A stretch of DNA of 64,000 nt from Fratercula arctica (GCA_947846985.1 CANTUZ010000004.1:10034927-10098926); one strand, 5' to 3'; shown: positions 1-11,599, numbered from the stretch's first letter. Notes: a model not told the origin generated them from the sequence alone. Program-made: numbers and translations.

Positions 1-960
1 TGAAAACTTGTGAATGTGGGGACCGAAGGGGTGCTCTCTCAGCAGGGCACGATGAGAGGCTTCAGGGAGCAGCACAAGCCCAGAGAAAGCTGGAGCACCC
101 ACACCTCCAGCAGGAAGGGGGTGCAGATGCGGGAGAAAGTGCTCCCAAGAAGCTGGTAGGTGGGCTTGAAACCCCCACAAGAGAGGAGACTGCGCACGCT
201 GCTATGTGAACGTGTCTGTGTGTGACTAGAACGTCCTGGGATTAGAGAAGTGGGTTTAGACATTTTTAGTTGTTTACTGATTTTAATTTTCTTTACGCAT
301 CTGGTACTGTGGTTTATCTGCTGTATTCCTGATACTGATCCTGGGTGTGTAGTTCGGTGATTGCCAGTTAATTACCCATCCCTACCCAACAGATAAACCA
401 CTTCATTCCTGATTTGATCCAAACCCCTTGAGTTGAGTAGTTTTGCCCCACAGCAGACCTCTGCACTAGATTTGCCCTCCACCGGAATGTTTCTTCCATC
501 ATTTCCTCAACGTCGTGCACTGGGACGGCAGCGCAGCATCGCTCCAGGACTGGAGACGTAGTCAGCTCGTGGGCCAGAGGGAGCTAAGGCAGGGAATGAA
601 TGGCCAGTGCTGACGATGGAGATGGTGCTGACATCTTTGGGGAAGGTCATATGAACAACCAGGCCAACCAGGCTGTGATCTCTTGAGTGAGCTTAAGACC
701 AGAATTTCCTGGACGGTGTAGTCACATCCTGAATAGCCACGACTCTCAAATCCCAGACTGGCAACCAACTGGTAAGTGTTAAGACTGTCAATATCAAATG
801 AATATGTCAGTGTTCTCAACAGTCTCATATTAGTTGTCCTCTGTGCTAGGAAAGGATTGAGCTCAGCTCTGTGAGTGTCACCTGCTCTACCCAAAACCTT
901 TCCTATCATTGGCAATCTATGCACGCCGCTGCAGGAACCAGCAAGCTTTTCCAGCAACCC
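1..960. other. GC-richer segment, possible decayed LTR-type retroelement
   Basis: This block has visibly more G and C than the AT-rich DNA that follows, and it carries the longest open frame of the window (562-957, minus strand, 131 codons) plus a shorter one at 39-263 on the same strand. Neither protein resembles a family I recognise. Around 395-455 a polyadenylation-like AGATAAACC is followed about 60 bases later by a CCCCACA end, an arrangement reminiscent of the R-U5 part of an avian LTR. I see no primer-binding site, polypurine tract, gag or pol motif, and no matching second LTR. It could equally be a non-coding RNA exon or unique DNA. The left edge is cut by the window. Confidence 0.22.
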
Positions 961-3725
961 CAGATGCTGTGCAGAATGGTCAGATATTTGACTTTAGTAA
1001 ATTTAAGGATTTTAGCAATGTTGTGACTCACTGGAAATCATACATAGAGCACGTGCACTCAAATCAGGTCTCAAAAATCAGGTATCTCGAGGCTTAAACT
1101 ACTGTCCTAACTACTGAATTATGTTTGGTTTTTTTTTTCAGTTCTCTTATATCAGTATAGAAGAGTAGCAACCCACAGGGACACTGTACTACTTGGAATA
1201 GGAGCAATACGTACAGGCTAGTAAGGGATGCTACACATTTCATACTGCTGGCAGTTACAGTGCGGGTAATTAAGGAATTAAGATTACAAACACAAAGAGT
1301 TTCATGTGCTGGGTTTATGCAGCTATATTTGAGAACCACTTTGTGTATTTGAATATTGCAGCACAAAAGCGTAAATTAACAAGGTAGTATTCAATTTTCA
1401 GTTACAAATTTTTCTGAGTTTGAAAGTTAACATCAGCCTCTGGATATTGCACATGCATTTATCCTATAACTGGTAACGTTCAGTTCTGTATGTCACCTCT
1501 TTTCTTGTAAGAGCGTGAGGCCCCTAGGCTTTTGGTTAATAAAGGCATGTATGCTGGAGTGAAAAATGATAACATGGTAAGTATCCTTCAGACGCAATCA
1601 TCTAAAATCTGCAAGCTCAGCAACGAAAATCCATTCAGATGTGTGGGATTCACATAACGGTGTGAACCACAGTGAAAACAAATATATTTTTTTGTCAGTT
1701 CAAAATAGGGTCTAGATTTTACACCATTTATGGCTAAGAAGAAGCTTCAGAATGTTTCAATAACGTCTGGTAAGTGATTGCTTTTGATTTGCAGTTTTAA
1801 TGATTTATCATTTGCCATCTTTTTCTGAATTGTGCCAAAGAAAAATGTTCATGGTTTAGATCTTATTAGCGTTGGCACTAGCCAAATGTCAGTAATTACA
1901 GCCAGAGGTTAAAAATTAAAAGAGCTGATTTGTCAGTGAAGGTGTCCGATAAATCAAATGGACTCATCCTGATGTATGAAATTCTGAGTGGCTTTTCTGC
2001 CAGGCTTGAATAAACTTTAACTGATACCTAAGAAACATACACTAAATTGCTTCTCCTTTTCATTGCAACACGTATGTCATATAAATTGATAAAACTCAAA
2101 ACGGTTATCTACGATACAGAATATTTTCAGGAAATAATTCATTTTTATGCATAGACTAGAAGTCAAGAAATTTTGTGGCGATGTTTTCTAAAACTACAGC
2201 TTTGTTAGCATTATATGAGGTGCTTCAATCTTCTCACTAGGGATTTATCACAAAATAAGAGTATACTTAGGGGAAAAATGACATATTACACAGGAAGAAA
2301 AAGCATGTACTTGCAGCAAGTAAACAAATCATTCATTTGATAGAATTTCATTGATTTTTTTTAGTTGTAATTGACTGAAAATGCCATATATGACTAAGAG
2401 AAAAATATCCATTTTATTTGACAACTTATATTTTTAGCCCCTGCACTATTTACGGAGAAAGCATCTGTTGTTTTTACAATATTACTGTATTTGGGGATGT
2501 AACACTGTTCACATCAATAATATTTTTGGTTTCCTATATTGCTTTACACCTCAGGGAAGCCAGAAGTCCTTTACAATTATTTATAATATTTACGTAAACA
2601 AACTAATATTTCACAGTGGATTTTAAAAAGATGTATTTCAAAAAGATTAGCAGATAATTTTACCTAAGAACAATTGGCTATCTAAAGCCGCTACTAAATT
2701 TAAACAACAATTTTAAAGAGTACCTACAATACCACTTATTTTCTCTTACTTTGCTCGTATATTTTGCTGGAATCACCACAGGTTTTAAGTCTAATAGTTT
2801 CCATAAAATGTTTTTGTGCCCTTAGAAGTTTGTTATGTGGTGGACGGCCGAGGCATCCGTGCTTTGCTGGTGACAACGCTCATCTGGAAGTATTGGATTC
2901 CACTCTGAAGCCACAACCTGGTCATGGCGCTCTGTGTGGGTGCTCCTGCGCTTTGTCTTGACTCATGGCACAAGACTCTGTTTTGTGGACTTAATCAAGT
3001 CTCAGGATAATCAGGTATACACTATCAGTGGGCTAATATCAATTTGGGAACCCAGATCTTAATATGTGTCATTTTTTTTTACCATGGAAATAGTATCCTG
3101 TTGGTGGAAAGCCCAATGTGCAATGTAGTAGTGTAGATCGCTGAGCCAAAAGAAGCCTCAAAAACCCACGGGTAAAATATTTTCCATTTAAGAGACTCAG
3201 TTCTGAAACAGGTTTAAAAAGAATAATATAATACAAGTCCAGATTTCTGCAGAAAAAGACGAAAAGTGTAAGTAGCACTCATATTTAGAGCATACTTTTA
3301 ATATATTGATCTTATATATTCCTGCTCCTTATGTGTCTGGATTTTAACAAATCCCTCATGCCAAGCAAAGTTTTGAACCCGGAAAAGAAGAAAGTCCTAG
3401 AGATGCCTTAAAATGAAGGACTGAGGATTTCACAACAAAAACCACTTTCAAATCTAGTCCTTTTTGTCCTGTTTTATTAGCAGGCTTATGTTTTTCCTGT
3501 CTCAGTTTTTTAACTTGTGAATCCCAATTCTGTGCTTATAAACGCATACTTAACTGAATGGGGAGCTCTGTGTTTAACACACTCTTATTGATTCCCATAT
3601 CAGAACTGCACACTGAGGGAAAAGGACCCAAGCTAATTTTTGGTCTGACCTTACAGTTTTTCTATACGGTGCACTGATAGATGCCTAAAAGTAATTTTGC
3701 CATGTGTTTCAATAGCTTTATCTTT

Positions 3726-3771
3726 AAAAAACAAAACCAAAAGGAACAAACCAACCAAACCACAAAACCAC
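3726..3771. repeat. A/C-rich low-complexity tract
   Basis: A degenerate run made almost only of A and C, with AAACCAAACC-like units and a few G. It resembles the complement of the T/G tracts at 5425-5457 and 42435-42526. Such tracts are common in bird DNA as degenerate simple repeats. No function is implied. Confidence 0.7.
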
Positions 3772-5424
3772 TGTTAAACTTCTAAGTTTTCAGATAAATT
3801 ATTCCATCCAGTGATCTGTTATATTGTTATTTTTCTTCAATGTCGAAATTCTTATCTTAGAATTTATTGAATTTAAATTAGAATTATCTTAAACCAGTTG
3901 TAGTTTTATATTGTGTTTTCTTAGCTTCCATATCTTATTGTTAGCTTACTTTCTACTTGCTAGATTAAAAGATCTTCCTAAGTAGAGATTTACAGAACAG
4001 GTAACTTCTTAGCTTGAGGACTAACTTGATTTCCAGAGTTCAGCTCAGTCCTGAAGCAGGTTTCTGAAACGTTTTCAGTTTTCTTTTGCTCTTTCTGAAG
4101 CGCAGACAGTGGAACTGTACACAGCAGTTTTCTCATCGGTGGCGTACAGAGATGTCTTCTTACAGAACAGTGTTTTGCTTGTATATCTGGAAAATATTAG
4201 GGTCACAGGGTCATACTGGAAATTCACAGTAATTCTTTACAAAGGTACTCTTTTCTAAAATACCCTCTTTTAACATGACAAGACTTACATGAATGTCCTG
4301 TCTTGCTTAAAATTAAATGTGCACTCATGCATTTCCCTAAAATGTAGAATAGGTTTAGCAGCACAATAAAAAGCCCTCCGTCATCCTACCTTACCATCTT
4401 AGGAAGGGTTTTATGCAGTGAGTGAAAGAATTGTGCTTTCAGGGGAATCAAAGAGAAATGGACTAGTAAAAGGTTACGGAAGGAAACAATGCTAAGTTAG
4501 TACCTCAAAAATATGTTTTCTTGGTGTTTTCTTTTTCTACCTCTATTGCTGTTCCTTAGATCCAATTAGATCCAACAGCTGACGACAGACAGAATGGCAT
4601 TGTGTCCTCAGCATCACTATGGAAATAAAATGAATCAAGAAAATATTTTCTTCAGGCCAAAAAAAAAAACCCCAAACAAACCATGGTAAGTGTATTAGTT
4701 TTCCACTTAAATCACAAAACAAAATCTATTAGCTTCAATCAAGTGCTGCAGGAGCCAAATAGTTTTTCAGGCACAATCCATTTAGCGTTATAGTAGCAGG
4801 TGTCGCAGTCTACAGCAAGAACTTAAACAATTTTTAGTATATAACTGCATACATAATTTGATGTTGGAAAATTATGTGTATTCCTGAGTCAGCCATCAGG
4901 TAGAATCAGAAGTGGTTGAAGGAAGGGTAGGATTCATAGGAAGAAATGTATATACTGTTGACTATAGCATAGGCTTTTGGTGTTCTAGACCACTGAGATG
5001 ATGTCCGTGCAGAACTCAACTCCTGTAGCAGCAGCAAACCTAAAATTCCTCATGAAGATTGAACTGCATAGTTCAAGCAGTTCAAATGCAGTTGCTAACT
5101 TAGGATTGTATGACGTGACCAGCTCTGGGGACACGCTTCCTGGAGAACACGGATCTGTATCCAGGCTGTGGAAAGTGCTGGAGACCACACGCTGCTGTTG
5201 TCAGTGCTGTGACCCAGGTCATGGGCCCCGTGACGGGGTGCAGTGGCAGAATGGCTTGGGAGCTCTGCTGGAGTTCAGCCATTAACTGCTTTCAGAGTTT
5301 CCTCTTCAGTCCCTCTTGCTATGTGTTCTGTGGCTCTTGATTATATGAAGATCCTGATAGGATAAAGGAAGGCTGACCACCCTCTAATGGTCAGAACACA
5401 GAAAAGCCTCCTCTTGTGTTTTCT

Positions 5425-5457
5425 GGTTTTGGTTTTGTTTTTGTTTTTTTTTGTTTT
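5425..5457. repeat. T/G-rich low-complexity tract
   Basis: A run of T interrupted by single or paired G (TTTTGG and TTTTG units) ending in a long T stretch. It is the complementary type to the A/C tracts at 3726-3771, 4657-4682 and 14963-15018. Confidence 0.7.
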
Positions 5458-7373
5458 AAATTTCTTGATGGTTCATTATATTGCTTTTTCCAGTCCTTTT
5501 CCATGACAGTGCAATAAGGTGTTTGTACAAATGTGCAGCACTCTAGCATTCATTAGATTGCATTATGTTACAATAAGGACATTTAATATTACAAAGTGCA
5601 TTTCAAATGATATCTTGTGCAACCTAGTGACATAGAAAATTTGTTTACATAAACAAAATGGAAATAAAAATGTAGAAGTAACATTTAATTGTACCATTCC
5701 GAAATTTAAAAAAAAAAAAAAGAAACAACAACCAAATTCTGCGATACTTTTGTGAGATAATGTTACTCCTAAAGTAACCACAATTTACAATGTTAGAAGT
5801 TTCATATATTGACAAATAAGAATGAACGGAATAGATGGATATTAAAATATCCTTATCATTTTGACATTTTTCAACCAAGTTAGCCTCTGAGAAATTCACA
5901 CAGTAACTGACTCTGCTGTTGTTTTGTGTATATGTACATACTGATAGACATATAGCTAGCTACATTATTCTTCCAAAAAGCTTCTCTGGCAGAAATCTGC
6001 TCTTGGTCTGTCTTGTTTTCCTTGGTACTGTTCCTTCTTCTTGAAATCTCTAATTCTGCATCCTAAAATATACACACGTTAAGATGCATAAGCTGCAGCG
6101 CAGAAGTATTTATGCAGTCAAATGGTACTTTTTTCTTGTTTAAAATATTAAGTATCTGATCAGCGTGGTTATTGTCTTCTGGGTTATCTGCTTAGTAACT
6201 GAAATTACAAGGTCACAGAATCCCTATAATAAAGAATACAACAACAAAAAAGCAAATCTGCTACAAGATTTAAGATGCTTTATTTCCTTGGGGGAAAGCT
6301 GACTAGCATTTTCCACTTAGCATGAAATATCCATCACGGGTGCTATTTGCTTTTGTTAATTTGCTTATATGGGATTGAAAAGAAAATCGTCAGAATGCTT
6401 TGGGCATCAGTCTCCACATGATCTTTCACCTTTAACAGCAAGGTAGCTGGAAGAGGATTATCTCCACTAACATTTTCTCATACTCAGAGATTAGTTCAGC
6501 TTGAAGAAGCCTGTATATTCACAGTTATGAAAGGACCATTCCGATAATCTAATGTGACTCCTTAGCATAGTCCAACAATTTCTTCATCGCACCAGTAGCA
6601 AGTGGCTGAGCTATGACGTTATTTCAAGTACTTATCTAGTGTGTAGGATAAGAAAGAGAGATCTATTGAAGCCTTCCGAATAACCCAAAATATACAGTAG
6701 TAAATCCTGTCTTTTTAATGAATACTTAGTCCCAAGTCCAAATAGTTTAGCATCCCAAAACCACTCAAAAGTCCTGTAGCATCAAGATATTTTAACATCG
6801 CAGAACTCAGCCCTGAAGGATTTGTTGATGTAAATAATTTTTAGTTGCAATAGTTTGTACGCTGGAAATAAAAATGTCCATAAGATACTGCTCGGACTTT
6901 TGGTAAGATGCTTTGTCAGTTTGGTGAGAAACAGGTGGTTTTTGATGGCCTGCCAGAAGGCCATCCAAGATTGCACAAAGTGACTGCAAAGTCAAATGTG
7001 GAGGTGCAGTAAAAGAAGAAAAAAAAAGAAAAAAAATCCCTCAACAATGAGAAGTGTCCAAATAAAAGAAGATGATAAAGGTCATAAATCAAACATCACA
7101 GTCACCCTTAAGTCAGCAACTGTCAAAAAAATTTTCCCTTGCCAGAAACATGCTCTGTGTTTGTCAGTGCCCTCCATGCATGGGCCCAATACCTCTCGAG
7201 GAAAGGAGCAACCAGAAGCCTGAGAGACGCCAAGCAGAAGCTGTGAGAAACAAGGCACAATTTTGCCCATGGAACTTAACAAGAATAGTATTTTATAGCT
7301 ATCCACTTATGACTGGCTGAAACTTTCTTAATAAAAATTGTTTTCTTGTTTTAAATAATAATTTGATATGCTG

Positions 7374-7451
7374 ATATGTTAAGGATGTCCTGAATCATGC
7401 CAGTAAATGGAATTCTATTTACTGGCATGATTCAGGACGTCCTTAACATAT
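7374..7451. repeat. 78-bp near-perfect palindrome (hairpin; MITE-like)
   Basis: The sequence reads as its own reverse complement around a centre between 7412 and 7413, where there is a GAATTC-like core. Arms run from 7374 to 7412 and from 7413 to 7451. By eye only two positions fail to pair in Watson-Crick fashion: 7386 against 7439 and 7409 against 7416. Both are T opposite G, so an RNA copy would keep G-U wobbles there. Near the outer ends are TA steps (7375-7376 and 7449-7450), the target dinucleotide used by Tc1/mariner transposons, so a 74-bp non-autonomous mariner-type MITE is possible. Alternatives are a template-switch inverted duplication or a small hairpin RNA gene. I recognise neither a named repeat family nor a known microRNA in it. 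Confidence 0.9.
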
Positions 7452-10390
7452 AATTGCCCGTGAATTTAGGAGCAGCAGAGCACTGTCAAAGAGTTACTCT
7501 TCCTGTCCCTGATAAGAAGAACAGGGAAAGGTTAAGTATAGGTGGGGTGTTTCTGTCTTCTAGAGAATGGTAAGAAATCTTTGGCTAATTCATCTCAGGA
7601 AAACACGGAATCTTTGTGGCTCTTCAGGTTTTTGTTGGGATCTAGAGCGATGGATGGCTATAGCTATCTTTAATTTCTCTTTCCTGTGTTTGTGTATGCA
7701 CTTCTCCAGTTGCTTACAGCTCAGAATTAGCTGAATAAAAATGCCATTGAGAAGAATGAACCATTGGATCTGAAATACAGTACAACTGATTTAGCAAAAT
7801 CACAGTAATGTTTTTTGGCCAACTGAGAATGACAAAGTGGTCTATAGGAACAGCATCTTTCCAGTGAAAAGCTTGGAGGCATTATGTTACTGCTGCAAGC
7901 CTCATCTCGCTTCTCTAAGTAGCTGTCTTGCAATATACTACCCATTACTGCTTTTGCAACATGATGCTTCCAGTCCCATTCTCCTCCTAATCTTTTCCTT
8001 CGGAGTTTTTAATGCATATACGAGGGTGTCAAGTTGGAGGCTGCTGCTTGCTGGCTGTCATCTGAATGAACTTCACAGATCATTTCTTTTCTTCGCAGCT
8101 GAAGATCCGTGAGAAGATTCAAGTAACTACTGACATCCTTTCAATTTACCTTAGTCTCAACAGGGTTTTCTCTTGTTGCTTCTTAACTTCAGCAGAGCAC
8201 GGAAAGAATGGGAAGCACACTGTGCACTTGAAGCCACAAGACATGTGGAAGGGAGGAGAGCAAAACTGTAGGAAGCACACTTCAGAGACATCGGCACAAC
8301 GCAAGAGAGAGATACATCCAAACGTTTAAATCGTATGTAACTGGTGAGCTACTGCTGCCCTGTTGTGTCTTTCTCCTCATAGCAGTTATGTTCTTTTTAT
8401 CCACGATGCCTTTGAAGCACTGACTGTCCTCCAGCTGACCAGTCTGCTATGCTATCTTCATTGAGTCCTGACTGTAACTGCAACTCAAGTTTTGCAGGAG
8501 TACCGTGGAACTGGAAGCAAGCATCTAGTCTTTACTTAGACAGTAGGACAAGGGCAGCTTGGAAGATGATGAGTGGAATCAAATCTTCCGCAAGAATACA
8601 TTACGGGAAAAACAGCATTTTTTCCCCCTAGTTACTTATGTTCCTTTTTTTTATAATCTTGCTTCTTTCCAAATAGAAATTTTACTACTGGAAGTTAAAG
8701 ATAATATCCAGAATGCATAATTTTGTCATTTAAAAAAGATTGCTAAAATAACCTTTCTAAGGTTATTGAAAGACAAGGACTTACATCTGCTGTAATCCTA
8801 TTGACTTCTTTTTATTCATACACATTTTTCTCATAACGTTGAATTCACTTTAGAAACGTATTTTTCCCAAATGTAAGTGAAGGCAACTTCACTGAAATTG
8901 GCCATCAAGGAGCTATGAGTAATTTGCACTAAAATATAATGTATCCCTGAATCAAAGCCCTTGAGATATTTGGAAAGATTATTATCACCTTCAGTGTGTT
9001 TGGGCCAGGCCCTTTCTCAGTAACTGAAAGTAAATCTGACTTTTCTTGTTAGTTCGTCGCAGTAATGAACAAAATCTTGTCCCTTACTGCATAGGAGCCT
9101 CCCATTATAACAGGATGGAGCAGTCAGGCAGGACATAGTAACATAGCTTACTAGTCTTTGAGTTCAGCAATCATTTATTTATTATGCTCTAAGTATTTAC
9201 AGAAGCTGTATCTGATTTATATAAATCTCCAAATGTACACTCCTTTATGAGATTTTTCTGGTTGTAAATTCCATATTCCTCTCATTGTGTTTTCATTTTT
9301 AATTTACTACATTCCCCCAAAGGCTTTCCTTTAACTAGTTTGCTTGTTGTAAATTCAGCAGTGATATTCTTTAAATAAACAGAAGCACAGAACATAATTT
9401 CCTGGTAATACTGTTTAGAAAATGGATCAGAATAAGGCCCCAAAGCTATTCTGATGATGAATTAATTATAAGATTCCAGGAAAAACACAACATTGACATT
9501 TTACAAGTTTTGGCATGCAGCCTTGTATAATGGTGCACACTTTAATAAAGTTATTTTGATGCTTATAGTATGAATAAAGACTTAACTCTCTAAGAATCAA
9601 AAAGTATTTTGGCATAATGTAAACTTAAATAGTAACCTCCTACACTTATTTCGCCATTTAAATTATGTCAATCTATTATGCAAACAGAAGAAAAGAGCGG
9701 ATCTTAAAATGCTGAGGCCACGTTAAAGTATCTTGACTGGCCTTCTCTCTTGTGTATAAACTTATAGCAGCTTTTGCTTTAACAGTAAAAGTTTTCTGGT
9801 CTTTTATCATTAGAATGATCAAGGAAAAAAATCATACAGTACTACATGTTTTTTCCTATGCTATTTCAGTAACACTTTCTTCCTTTTTTTGCTTTGCATT
9901 TATACATTTTCACGTCGTCTCTCTATAATAGTCACATATTTACGTGTCTTCAGCTGAGCAACTCTCCAACATTTAAAACTCTCAAAATTCCTGTAAAACT
10001 GAGGTGTATGATCCCTGGTTTGCAGTTTGGGAACTGAGATGAATATACCCAAACCTGGAATACCCACAGGGATACAATTCTCATTGCAATTAACAGAAAT
10101 TAGATCTCTAATACACCTTTCAATATTTCACCTAAAGAAATAAAGCTGCGGATGGTTCTTGGCAGGAAGGACAACAAAAAACGCAGATGAGGGCTGCGTG
10201 TAAAGAAAGTAAAGCCCTTTAGCACTTTCAAAATTTTTACTAGCTGCTCAAGTTCTTTTGAGAAATTGTCACTACTTAAAGATGCAGATCCTCTAACATG
10301 TTTGTTAAATGCCTGCTTCTATACCTCTCCCTGTAGGAAAATTAATTGACCATAACACTGAAAAAGTAAGTTTCTAGTCCTGTTTTCAGA
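7452..10390. other. Gene-free AT-rich stretch
   Basis: Ordinary AT-rich DNA with scattered short frames (for example 7837-8112 and 8066-8329, plus strand) that overlap frames in other registers and show no recognisable domain. I see no repeat family, RNA gene or strong regulatory motif cluster until the CpG island begins. Confidence 0.6.
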
Positions 10391-10504
10391 ATTCTTGCAC
10401 TGGGAGCCCCTGCGTTTTGTGCAGGCGGACACAAGCACTTCCCTCCCTCAGTTCCCTCACAGACTGCGGGACGGCGACAGCAGCCTCCCGCTCCCAGCCC
10501 CTCG

Positions 10505-10518
10505 GCGCCATCTTGTGG
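10505..10518 (-). promoter_or_regulatory. CTCF-like site overlapping a YY1-type site
   Basis: The plus strand reads GCGCCATCTTGTGG, so the minus strand reads CCACAAGATGGCGC. This departs from the CTCF core consensus CCASYAGRKGGCRS at one position by eye. The inner ten bases (10506-10515) are CAAGATGGCG on the minus strand, which is also the YY1 core. Occupancy cannot be judged from sequence. Confidence 0.5.
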
Positions 10519-10550
10519 GGCCACTCCCGTGGGCGAGCTGGTCACATACC

Positions 10551-10562
10551 CAAGATGGCGGC
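10551..10562 (+). promoter_or_regulatory. YY1-type site
   Basis: CAAGATGGCGGC matches the well-known YY1 promoter element AAGATGGCGGC. In vertebrate promoters this element usually sits close to or just downstream of the transcription start and is oriented with transcription, so here it would favour rightward transcription. It shares the exact 10-mer CAAGATGGCG with the opposite-strand site at 10506-10515, which begins 45 bases upstream. Confidence 0.6.
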
Positions 10563-10588
10563 GTGAGGGGCAGCCGCCGGGGCCGGGA

Positions 10589-10595
10589 GGGGCGG
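10589..10595 (+). promoter_or_regulatory. GC box (Sp1-type)
   Basis: GGGGCGG within the CpG island, about 30 bases right of the plus-strand YY1-type site. It is a typical Sp/KLF-binding element. Confidence 0.5.
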
Positions 10596-10602
10596 TCGCC
10601 TC

Positions 10603-10611
10603 CCCCGCCCC
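10603..10611 (-). promoter_or_regulatory. GC box (Sp1-type), reverse orientation
   Basis: CCCCGCCCC on the plus strand, that is GGGGCGGGG on the minus strand, a full Sp/KLF consensus. It lies 14 bases from the forward GC box, near the right side of the CpG-densest part. Confidence 0.55.
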
Positions 10612-11039
10612 TTTCATGGCTGAGGGAGCGCTGTCTGTGTGCTTTGAGCCCGGGTTATGGCTGACGGGTTAAAAACACCCGTCTGCAGAAGGCCCAGGCT
10701 CATGGAAAGTTTGGGTTCTGTCAGCAGCTTCCCTGTGTTTCATGCCTCTACCGACGGTCCCTCAATAACCTGCCCGCCCCCGCAGAGCTGGGTGACAGGA
10801 ACCCCGGAGACTCTTGGCAGTTTAAGAAAGTCTGTAATAATGCTGGTATGAAAATTGGATCATAAGGTTGTGACTGAGGAGAAACCTGATTTACAGGTGC
10901 TGAGGAAGCAAGCTGAAATTTAGGATGCAGTTCCTGTGTTGTTTGCGTGCTTTTTCCTCTCTCTGAAGACAGCAAAATGGAGGAGTCGTGGCTATTTTTG
11001 CCACCTTTGTTAGTGTAGGAAACATTTCTTAAGCTCTCT

Positions 11040-11580
11040 CAAGTTGCAGGAGCTGTACAGGTTCATTAACATTACACTTTGCCTAACTTAATTAGCTCTT
11101 TTAAGAGCAGGAATGTATTATACCAGGAAGATTGCGGTGATGCGCTGCAGATATTAATTTGTTTCATCCCAGACAGTTTGGCTGTCTGTGCATGATTTGT
11201 GCTGTCCATAGCCTAATAATCTTGGCCACGCACGGGCAGTCAGAGAAATCCTGGCCTTGTTAATGTCTTTGTGGGAGCCGAATTACTTCGGTGTGGCTGT
11301 AACACCCGTATGATCACCATTCGCATTCAGCACCGTAGGAGAGGGGGCTCAATATTCTGGTGTTTCTGCGTCTGGCCCTGGCCAAGGAAGAGCCATAGAC
11401 TGCGAGTCATAAAAATGAATTTTCTAAACTGTTCAATAATCTCATAAAATCCAAATGATGTTGTAGCAAGGGTTTTAATTAGTTCATGTTCTAATTTGTC
11501 TGCTTTTCCCGACTCTGATATTACTTAACCTTGGAAATTACCTTGATTCTGATGATACTGGTTTTCAGTCATAATGCTTC
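11040..11580. promoter_or_regulatory. Candidate conserved non-coding (enhancer-like) block
   Basis: This block starts a few hundred bases right of the CpG island. It has even, information-rich composition without mononucleotide runs and no open frame of note. It carries two TAATTA homeodomain cores (11089-11094 and 11476-11481), further ATTAAT-type motifs, TGTC-type TALE half-sites near 11190-11215, and a small stem CCGAA/TTCGG at 11278-11291. That texture is typical of developmental conserved elements, but conservation itself cannot be seen from one sequence. Confidence 0.28.
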
Positions 11581-11599
11581 TTGCACAAAACCAAAATGT

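Larger units (their letters stand above)
961..7370. other. Gene-free AT-rich stretch
   Basis: About 6.4 kb with no credible gene. Open frames are short, overlap on opposite strands and show no domain. It contains A/C-rich low-complexity tracts near 3726-3771 and 4657-4682, a T/G-rich tract near 5425-5457, and several A or T runs, for example around 5709. A GC-richer patch at 5110-5290 carries overlapping frames on both strands (4998-5285 plus; 5100-5282 minus) that I cannot assign. A block near 1790-2110 with TAATTA-type motifs looks enhancer-like. Confidence 0.6.
10412..10810. promoter_or_regulatory. CpG island, candidate promoter
   Basis: This is the only dense CpG cluster in the window. 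I count 21 CpG dinucleotides by eye between 10412 and 10666, with a further handful up to about 10810, while the surrounding DNA is CpG-poor. It holds two GC boxes, two YY1-type sites in opposite orientation and a CTCF-like site, and no evident TATA box. This is the composition of a housekeeping-type or orphan CpG-island promoter. Open frames on both strands (10395-10664 plus; 10342-10617 minus) are proline/arginine/glycine-rich by-products of GC content and are not called as genes. I cannot identify the transcript it would drive or its direction; the opposed YY1 sites would suit bidirectional initiation. Confidence 0.7.

Noticed and set aside
562..957. Longest open frame (131 codons, minus strand) as a gene
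   Set aside because: No recognisable domain and no start context or splice evidence. Its length is within what chance gives in a GC-richer patch; it is kept only as part of the possible retroelement segment.
4356..4375. TAGCAGCACA match to the 5' end of miR-15/16-type microRNAs
   Set aside because: Only the first ten bases agree, and the flanks do not fold back into an evident precursor hairpin.
10342..10664. Proline/arginine/glycine-rich frames on both strands of the CpG island
   Set aside because: GC-rich DNA removes stop codons on both strands at once. The frames overlap and carry no domain, so they are not evidence for a protein.
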